This document shows, piece by piece, positions 55,972 through 58,060 of a DNA stretch of 58,060 nucleotides. Origin of the DNA: Opitutaceae bacterium (GTDB lineage Bacteria > Verrucomicrobiota > Verrucomicrobiia > Opitutales > Opitutaceae); the NCBI GenBank assembly GCA_019455245.1, contig JACFMR010000001.1, positions 215,556-273,615 of the forward strand, given 5' to 3'. The stretch's first letter is position 1, and each line of letters begins with the position of its first letter. The translations under genes were made by a program, and so were the position numbers. Below the pieces are notes generated by a model, which saw only the letters and a program-made list of their open reading frames with translations, searched no databases and was not told the DNA's origin.

Positions 55972-56038
55972 GATATTTCAAAAAATTCCTCAATCGTTCA
56001 GTTTGTTCCCAGATGTTTCAAAAAATGCCACAATGTTC
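55972..56038 (+). repeat. Two AT-rich 28-base direct repeats, 40-base period
   Basis: GATATTTCAAAAAATTCC (55972) and GATGTTTCAAAAAATGCC (56012), with further similarity after (TCAATCGTTC versus ACAATGTTC). Only two copies, so no array. They could be protein-binding sites linked with the boundary repeats. Confidence 0.5.
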
Positions 56039-56124
56039 GTGATGGCGGCGGCCAGCCAATTAGCGGCCGGGAGTGAGTCGAACCCCTGGTAACTGATTCG
56101 GAGACAAATGCTAATTGATCTGAT

Positions 56125-56442
56125 TCAGAGGGAAAACGGCACAAGAAAAGCAGTCAGTGTCGGATAGTGTCGACAAATTCCCGTCCGTGTAATCATGACG
56201 ATCATTTTGTCGGCCGAGGCCGCGATGATGTCCGTCTTGGCCGTGTCCTTCTTCACCTTGCCCGCCCGCCAGTAGAGCAGCACCCGCTCCTCCTCGGTGA
56301 TCGGCATGTTCTTGGCCACCTTCGCCTCCACGAGCTTGCGGGCCTTGAGCTTCTCCATCCGGGCATTCAGAGCCTTCTGCCAGGCCGGACCCTCCCGGCG
56401 CTCCTTTTTCCGCTTGGCCAGCTGCCGCTCCCCCGGCGACAA
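56125..56442 (-). pseudogene. Fragment interrupted by the IS21-like element
   Basis: 105 codons open towards the IS end; the apparent start (TTG at 56442) falls inside the first IS repeat, so the true 5' end is lost. The middle (RQLAKRKKERREGPAWQKALNARMEKLKARKLVEAKVAKNMPITEEERVLLYWRAGKVKKDTAK) is strongly basic and helical. Repeat copy C lies in its 3' part. Family unknown. Confidence 0.35.
56157..56174 (+). repeat. Island-boundary repeat, copy C
   Basis: GTGTCGGATAGTGTCGAC. With flanks (GTCA before, AAATTC after) it matches copy A more widely than copy B does. Lies inside a short minus-strand frame next to the IS21-like element. Confidence 0.5.
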
Positions 56443-56511
56443 TTAGACCCCGACACGACGACAACTAAAAACCGACATCGGGATGTCGCTGGCGACAATT
56501 AAAAACCAGCA
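56437..56511 (+). repeat. IS21-family end repeats (left end)
   Basis: Three related 19-base units: CGACAATTAGACCCCGACA (56437), CGACAACTAAAAACCGACA (56459) and CGACAATTAAAAACCAGCA (56493). Multiple end repeats upstream of istA are characteristic of IS21-like elements and bind the IstA transposase. Confidence 0.65.
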
Positions 56512-56581
56512 GTCTCGGTGGCGGTAATTGAGTGTTCGTCGGTCTGCGTGAGCGGTAACGCTCGGGCCCTCCCGCAGGCCC

Positions 56582-58060
56582 ATGATTACCGAGCAGCAAT
56601 ACCGCAGATTAATGACCACCTATCAACGAACCGGCGTCGTCAGCGACGCCGCCCTGAAAGCCGGCATGCACCGGGAGACCGCCGCCCGTTACCTCGAAGC
56701 GCAGGCCGGGCCGGCCCAGTTGAAGACGCCCCACACCTGGCGCACACGCCAGGATCCGCTGGAGGCACTCTGGCTCCCCAGGCCAAGCCGTGGCTGGACG
56801 CCAGCCCGGACCTGGAGGCGCAGGCGCTGGTCGAGCATCTGCTGGGCGCAGATCCTGCCTTGGCCCCAGGTCACGCCTTGCGCACGTTCCAGCGCCGGGT
56901 CCGCCAATGGCGGGCCCAGCACGGGCCGGCCCGCGAGGTCCACTTTCCCCAGGTGCGCGAGCCCGGACAGGCGATGCAGTTGGACTGGACCCATGCCGAC
57001 GAACTGGGCGTCACCGTGGCCGGGGCGGCCTTCGGCCACTGGCTCTGCCACACGGTCCTGCCTTACAGCAACTGGCAGTGGGCGGTGCCGTGTCACTCTG
57101 AGTCGCTCCTGTCGCTGCGGGTCGGTTTCCAGGCCGCCGCCACGGCGCTCGGGGGAGTGCCGGTCCAGTTGCAGACCGACCAAAGTTCCACGGCAACGCA
57201 TACCTTGGATCGGACCTCCAAAAAACGTGGCTTCAATGCTGGGTATCTGGCGCTGTGCGCCCATTACGAAGTGGAGCCAACCACCATCCACGTGGCCTGC
57301 CCGAACGAAAACGGCGACATCGAGTCGGCCAACGGTCATCTCAAGCGGCGGCTCAAAAACCATCTGATCCTGCGCGGGTCCCGGGACTTTGCCAGCGAAG
57401 CGGCCTACGCCGAGTTCGTCGGCCAGGTCTGCACCGGCGCCAATCTGCTCCGGCAGGCCAAGGTCGCCGAAGAGCGGCCGCGTTTGCGGCCGTTGCCGGC
57501 GACGCGCTTCCCGGAGGCCGAGGAGCTGACGGTGCGGGTGTCAAGCTACTCGACGATCCGGGCCAAAGGCTGCGCCTACTCGGTTCCGTCCAACTACGTG
57601 GGCTATTTGGTGCAGGTCCGGCTGACCGAGGCGGAGCTGAGCGTGCATTACGCGCAAGCCGAGATCGCCCGCTACCCGCGCCGGCCCGGTCGCGAGGCCC
57701 GGATCGATTACCGGCACATTATCGCCTCGCTGGTGCGCAAGCCCGGGGCGTTCCAACGCTGCCTCTATCGGGAACAACTTTTCCCGGCGCTGGTGTTCCG
57801 CCAGGCCTACGACCGGCTGGTCCTGCTGGAACCCAAACGCGCTGATGCCCGCTACGTGCAGATCCTCGCTTTGGCCGCCGACACCGGCGAGGCTGTGGTA
57901 GCGGAGGCGCTCAGTGCCCTTTTGCGGGAAGCCCTCGACCCCACGGTCGAACGGATCCGCGCCAGGCTGGGCACGGTCACGGAGCCCACGATCCTCGCCG
58001 CCTTTGCCCCGGAACTGGCCAGCTATGACCAGCTCAGTGGCCCCCAGGAGGTGAGCGCAT
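56582..58060 (+). pseudogene. istA: IstA transposase, frameshifted and cut by window edge
   Basis: The ATG at 56582 opens MITEQQYRRLMTTYQRTGVVSDAALKAGMHRETAARYL, an IstA start with HTH. The frame is then lost near 56774: after DPLEALW the correct reading (PQAKPWLDASPDLEAQALVEHLL) continues one position earlier, which means one missing base. Downstream the DDE catalytic parts are present: QLDWTHADEL (first Asp), QLQTDQSSTATH (second Asp), NENGDIESANGHLKRRL (Glu). The C-terminus runs off the window, still in frame. A sequencing error in the short C run (CTCCCC) is possible. Confidence 0.85.

Larger units (their letters stand above)
55794..56124. other. Intergenic stretch after the defence operon
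   Basis: No gene seen. It contains boundary repeat copy B (55875) and two imperfect copies of a 28-base AT-rich sequence starting at 55972 and 56012 (GATATTTCAAAAAATTCC and GATGTTTCAAAAAATGCC). Confidence 0.5.
56437..58060 (+). mobile_element. IS21-family insertion sequence, left part only
   Basis: Left-end repeats and the istA gene; the right part with istB lies beyond the window. The element sits just outside boundary repeat copy C. The istA frame is broken, so this copy may be inactive unless frameshifting restores it. Confidence 0.8.

Overview
The window is high-G+C bacterial chromosome, probably Verrucomicrobiota and most likely an Opitutales relative. That placement is an inference from overall gene style (a fused SecDF after YajC, biosynthetic SpeA, RND pump, BipA); there is no rRNA or marker gene to settle it.

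Bases 1-20,110 are ordinary chromosome: a CNNM/CorC-type membrane protein (cut by the edge), gcvT-gcvH with a terminator, an RND efflux adaptor and pump, typA/bipA, an RDD membrane protein, a 1.1-kb hairpin-rich stretch without a convincing gene, the helicase gene hrpB, speA, yajC-secDF-recJ, and a tRNA-Arg(ACG).

Bases 20,097-33,575 are a 13.5-kb integrated element. The last bases of the tRNA plus flank (19 bp) are repeated exactly at 33,557-33,575, next to a tyrosine integrase gene. All its genes lie on the minus strand, packed with ATGA/GTGA overlaps: integrase, AlpA-like HTH proteins, a replication-initiator-like protein whose gene carries two sets of iteron-like repeats, a terminase small-subunit-like protein, an HK97-type capsid protein, a tail-chaperone-position protein, a tape-measure protein, a stand-alone M41-type peptidase, and a higBA toxin-antitoxin pair. 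No large terminase, portal, head protease, tail tube or lysis gene is visible. This fits a phage satellite that supplies its own capsid, tape measure and packaging specificity, although a deleted prophage is the alternative.

Bases 33,586-56,174 form a second accessory island, bounded by near-identical copies of a GTGTCGA-type repeat, the first only 11 bp beyond the satellite's right end. It starts with a patchwork (Y-family polymerase, small ORF, UvrD-like helicase remnant, Fic AMPylase, BRO-domain remnant, metallophosphoesterase). It continues with a 17-kb set of co-directional genes: SNF2 helicase-DUF3883, a 1,381-residue sacsin/Hsp90-like ATPase, a PLD-like protein lacking its HKD residues, an unrecognised protein, a DUF1156-type DNA methyltransferase, a small Cys-rich ORF, and a HEPN-DUF499 ATPase. 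I read this as a methylation-linked anti-phage defence locus: the methyltransferase would mark self DNA, the helicase and ATPases would sense and process foreign DNA, and the HEPN domain (intact Rx4H) would be a toxic RNase effector. I cannot match the full gene set to a named system.

From 56,437 to the end is the left part of an IS21-family element: three end repeats and an istA broken by a one-base frameshift.
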